DNA from: CAWHNT01 sp963830775
GTDB taxonomy: Bacteria; Pseudomonadota; Alphaproteobacteria; Geminicoccales; Geminicoccaceae
Direction of reading: 5' to 3'
DNA length: 64,000 bases
Assembly (NCBI GenBank): GCA_963830775.1
Contig: CAWHNT010000046.1
Location: 62,001-126,000 of the forward strand
Shown: positions 61,977-64,000 of the stretch, one piece after another
Layout of the letters: the number at the start of each line of letters is the position of its first letter
How positions within the stretch are numbered: position 1 is the stretch's first letter
Program-made: the position numbers and the translations under genes
Notes under the pieces: model-generated
What the model saw: only the letters and a program-made list of their open reading frames with translations
Databases searched by the model: none
Told to the model about the DNA's origin: nothing

Positions 61977-61988
61977 GGCCCGTTACGG
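61977..61988. repeat. Right inverted repeat of the IS110-type element
   Basis: GGCCCGTTACGG; it ends one base before the terminal repeat of the next element (61990). Confidence 0.85.
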
Positions 61989-61989
61989 A

Positions 61990-62007
61990 AGCACTACAGT
62001 TGCGTTT
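61990..62007. repeat. Terminal inverted repeat of the IS701-type element (left in window)
   Basis: AGCACTACAGTTGCGTTT, perfect reverse complement of 63458-63475. Confidence 0.9.
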
Positions 62008-62181
62008 GTTGTTTCAGATGTGAGCGTTGCGCAGCAGCCTGGTGGGCCCGTCGCCAGACCGACCAGGCGATGACGTAGGCAGGCTGGATGCGTCGCTGCG
62101 CGAGCCGCATGGCGATGCGGCGGAGTTCCTGGACCGACCAGCGGATGAGGTCTGCTGCTTCCGGGCGAGCCGGATCGGGAT

Positions 62182-62188
62182 TTTTGGG
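62182..62188 (-). other. Slippery heptamer C-CCA-AAA at the second frame break
   Basis: In the frame read through the catalytic domain, the codons CCC CCA AAA ATC contain the heptamer C CCA AAA, of the X-XXY-YYZ form used for -1 ribosomal frameshifting. A -1 slip lands exactly in the frame that encodes the conserved C-terminus. Loss of one A from a run of six would look the same. Confidence 0.4.
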
Positions 62189-62747
62189 GGTGTGGGCGCG
62201 TTCGCCCGGCACCGGATCGCCGCCAGCATGGCGAAGGCCAGCATCACCAGCGAGACATGGCGATGCCAGCCGTGCCAGGAGCGGGTCTCGTTGTGGTCGA
62301 GGCCGAGCTCGTTCTTGGCGGTCTCGAAGCCGTCCTCGATCGCCCAGCGGTGCCCTTCGACCTTGACCAGGGTCTCGATCCCGGTCCCGGCCGGGCACCA
62401 GGTCGAGAAGAAGGCGAGCTCGCCGTCGGCAATGGGGCGGCGGATCAAGAGGCCCCGCGTCCACAGGCCGGTGCGACTGTCGTCGTACTCGGCAGCCTCG
62501 AGATCGGCCAGTTCCAGATAGGCCCAGTCGTGCAGCCGCGGACCTTTGGTGCCCTCGCCGGCCGAGAGACGCGCCCACGCCGATGCGGGCAGGGCTTGGG
62601 CGATCTCCTCCGCCGTGCCGGCCAGCAAGGGCTTGTCGCCCCAGGCGTTGAAGGGGTGAGAGCTGGTGACGCCCAGCACGTAACCTTTGCCGGCCCGCCG
62701 CAGGGCGGTCTCGATCTCGCCCACACCATAGACGCTGTCGGCCGCCA

Positions 62748-62815
62748 CCCCTCGTCCGCCAGGAGGCGGACGAGCCGTCTCCGCAAGGAGCGGCGGCCAG
62801 GAGGCCGCCGAGGGG
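62748..62815. repeat. Double-hairpin palindromic insert inside the IS701-type transposase gene
   Basis: Two perfect hairpins with the same AGGA loop: CTCGTCCGCC / GGCGGACGAG (62751-62774) and CGGCGGCC / GGCCGCCG (62791-62810), joined by a 16-base spacer. The outer ends CCCCTCG and CGAGGGG can also pair. It interrupts the gene between codons for P-F-A and V-A-A-D-S and adds about 62 bases, which is not a multiple of three. Confidence 0.75.
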
Positions 62816-63457
62816 CGAACGGCACCTCGGCCGCGATCGCGCGCTCGATCATCGCGCACGCAAGACGGGGCTTGGTCGCGAAGGCGGTCCCGGGCGGCAC
62901 ATGGGCGGCGGCCAGGCGGGCCGGATCGTCGGTCCAGGCCTTGGGCAGATACAGTGCCCGGTCGATGAAGCCATGGCCGTGCCGGGACACGTAGGCCGCG
63001 AAGACCCCGATCTGGCAGTTGGCGATCTTGCCGGCCGAGCCCGTGTATTGGCGCGCGACGCCGCAGGACGACTTACCCTGCTTGAGAAAGCCGGTCTCGT
63101 CGAGCACCAGCACGGCATCCTGCTCGGCCAGGCTCTCGACCGCGTAGTCACGCACGAGGTCGCGGAGCGCGTCGGCCTCCCAGCGGCCGCGGCCGAGGAT
63201 GGCCTGCTGCCGCCAGGGGCCGGGGTCGCCCGCCGCCTCCGCCCGCATCCAGCCGGTCTTGCGCCGCTCCGGCCCGAAGAGGCCGTCCAGGAACAGCCCC
63301 GCCGAGAAAGCCACCCGCTCCTGGCTGAACAAGGGCCGGATCCGCCGCTTCACCTCGCGCAGCGCTAAGGCCCACAGCTCCAGCGCATCCTCGACCGCAA
63401 CACCCGCCACGCCTGATCTCCGAACCCTGCCAGCGCAGCAGGGCCGAGATAATGGCA

Positions 63458-63475
63458 AAACGCAACTGTAGTGCT
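63458..63475. repeat. Terminal inverted repeat of the IS701-type element (right in window)
   Basis: AAACGCAACTGTAGTGCT, pairs with 61990-62007. Confidence 0.9.
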
Positions 63476-63477
63476 AG

Positions 63478-63680
63478 GGTTGTCCCGGGATGGGTGAGTC
63501 CGGTTGATCTGAACGAGGAGGTATCGTTCCCAGGAGTCGCAGATGGCTGGCAAGGTGTCGCCAGCGTAGTGCCTTGCGGAATGCTTGGTCGGAGTTGTAA
63601 GCGGCCAGGAAGGCTTGCGGGTGGGCCTTGAGCTCTCCAAGGTCTCGTAAGTGGAACGTCTTGACGCCCGTTGGTCTCCT
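63478..63680 (-). pseudogene. Remnant of an IS481-type transposase, C-terminal end
   Basis: In two frames the minus strand encodes pieces of an integrase-core transposase tail: TFHLRDLGELKAHPQAFLAAYN with KALRWR, then LPAICDSWERYLLVQINRTH. These match the usual A-Y-N...K-A-L-R-W...A-I-C-x-x-W...N-P-x-H order seen at the end of IS481-like transposases. Several indels are present and the upstream part is missing, cut by the ISAs1-type element. Confidence 0.55.
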
Positions 63681-64000
63681 TCACCGTCGGTGCAGGGCTG
63701 TTCGGTTCTGTGACTTGGGTAGGCCGTAGGCGAGCAGGCGATCGAGGCTGAGGGCGTTGGTGTAGATGCGCCTCGCTCACGTTGCCGACGCCGTGGGCGC
63801 GCAGGATGTTGAGCGCGAACGAGCGCAGGCGGGCGACGATGCCGGGCCGGCGCCGGATGCGGCTGGCGTCCTCGCCCGAGCATGCGGTCGCGCACATGAT
63901 GGTTGCGGTTCTCGATGCCCCAATGGCCGCGGATGGCCGCCGCACAGGCCCGCGCCTCGAGCGGGATCTGGCTGGCATAGTAGGCGACCTCGCGCCGTGG
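63681..64000 (-). pseudogene. ISAs1-family transposase, C-terminal part (runs off right edge, two insertions)
   Basis: The frame begins beyond the window. Visible are ARACAAAIRGHWGIENRNHH, VRDRMLG, EDASRIRRRPGIVARLRSFA, LNILRAHGVGNVSEA and TNALSLDRLLAYG, the standard ISAs1 end. Single extra bases near 63875 and 63768 break the frame; both look like inserted C on the coding strand. The stop is TGA at 63683-63681. The sequence CAGGGCTGTTCGG at 63693 may be the element tip, so the frame may read slightly past it. Confidence 0.8.

Larger units (their letters stand above)
60592..61988 (+). mobile_element. IS110-family element, IS1111-like subgroup
   Basis: A 1.4-kb element bounded by a perfect 12-bp inverted repeat, CCGTAACGGGCC at 60592-60603 and GGCCCGTTACGG at 61977-61988. 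Inverted repeats near the ends are a feature of the IS1111 subgroup; plain IS110 members lack them. It carries one transposase gene, a 95-base left noncoding end and a 249-base right noncoding end. Exact tips cannot be fixed without a second copy. Confidence 0.8.
61994..63410 (-). pseudogene. IS701-family DDE transposase, broken twice
   Basis: The N-terminal part reads ELWALALREVKRRIRPLFSQ, RKTGWMRAEAAGDPGPWRQQ and the first catalytic Asp in LVLDETGFLKQGKSS. The second Asp is in VAADSVYGVG and the Glu in HRWAIEDGFETAKNELGLDH. A 62-base palindromic insert (62748-62815) separates the first part from the second and shifts the frame. A second shift at 62182-62190 (five C then five A on the coding strand) separates the main part from the end DLIRWSVQELRRIA and AWSVWRRAHQAAAQR. 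Start is uncertain; GTG 63410 or TTG 63458. It is probably inactive unless both breaks are bypassed. Confidence 0.85.
61990..63475 (-). mobile_element. IS701-family insertion sequence
   Basis: A 1486-base element with perfect 18-bp terminal inverted repeats (61990-62007 and 63458-63475), enclosing one transposase gene on the minus strand. The right flank reads CTAG across the edge (63474-63477), which fits the C/T-T-A-G/A target I recall for this family; no matching duplication is seen on the left, where the IS110-type element begins at once. Confidence 0.85.

Overview
The window is high-GC DNA (roughly 70% by eye) from an alphaproteobacterium, most likely of the Rhodospirillales/Geminicoccales type. 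The lineage is inferred from gene content and order: erpA-like, dgt, argS, a SPOR protein, nagZ, an M50 peptidase, scpA, scpB, tatA, tatB, tatC, serS, surE, a LysM/LytM lipoprotein, a DUF815 ATPase, yajC, secD, secF and an Mth938-like gene is a typical alphaproteobacterial neighbourhood. No rRNA, tRNA or CRISPR array was seen, and no gene-free stretch exceeds 300 bases.

Layout. 1-5.7 kb: partial sulfatase, dusA, a lone Flp pilin, AMP nucleosidase, a cupin-type regulator and a PYROXD2-like oxidoreductase. 5.8-23.6 kb: the housekeeping run above, nearly all on the minus strand, with many stop/start overlaps that imply translational coupling. 23.7-28.6 kb: a ribose-type sugar ABC transporter (binding protein, double ATPase, two permeases) with two strong hairpins after the binding protein. 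28.6-31.6 kb: DUF29 protein, HAD phosphatase and two SDR proteins. 31.6-38.5 kb: the most unusual part, a compact set that looks like type III secretion cargo: two CesT-type chaperones, two tandem paralogues with a Fic-like motif, and a decayed gene for a protein with about 190-residue repeats. No secretion apparatus genes are in the window. 38.5-59.9 kb: ordinary accessory metabolism, including thpR, bamB, a fused phosphotransferase/kinase, cysK with a sulfurtransferase, a MarR/DUF417 pair, a peptide-type ABC transporter with a hydrolase, a YefM-YoeB toxin-antitoxin pair and an FGGY sugar kinase. 59.9-64 kb: a low-GC ribbon-helix-helix gene followed by a pile of insertion sequences (IS110/IS1111 type, IS701 type, IS481 remnant, ISAs1 type running off the right edge).

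Sequence quality matters for reading this window. At least eleven lesions outside the transposases and the decayed repeat gene are single-base insertions, and they hit essential genes such as serS and scpA. Uncorrected sequencing or assembly error is the likeliest cause, so these genes are annotated as intact genes with a frameshift in this copy. The repeat gene at 35.8-38.5 kb is different: it mixes insertions, deletions and an in-frame stop and looks truly degraded.
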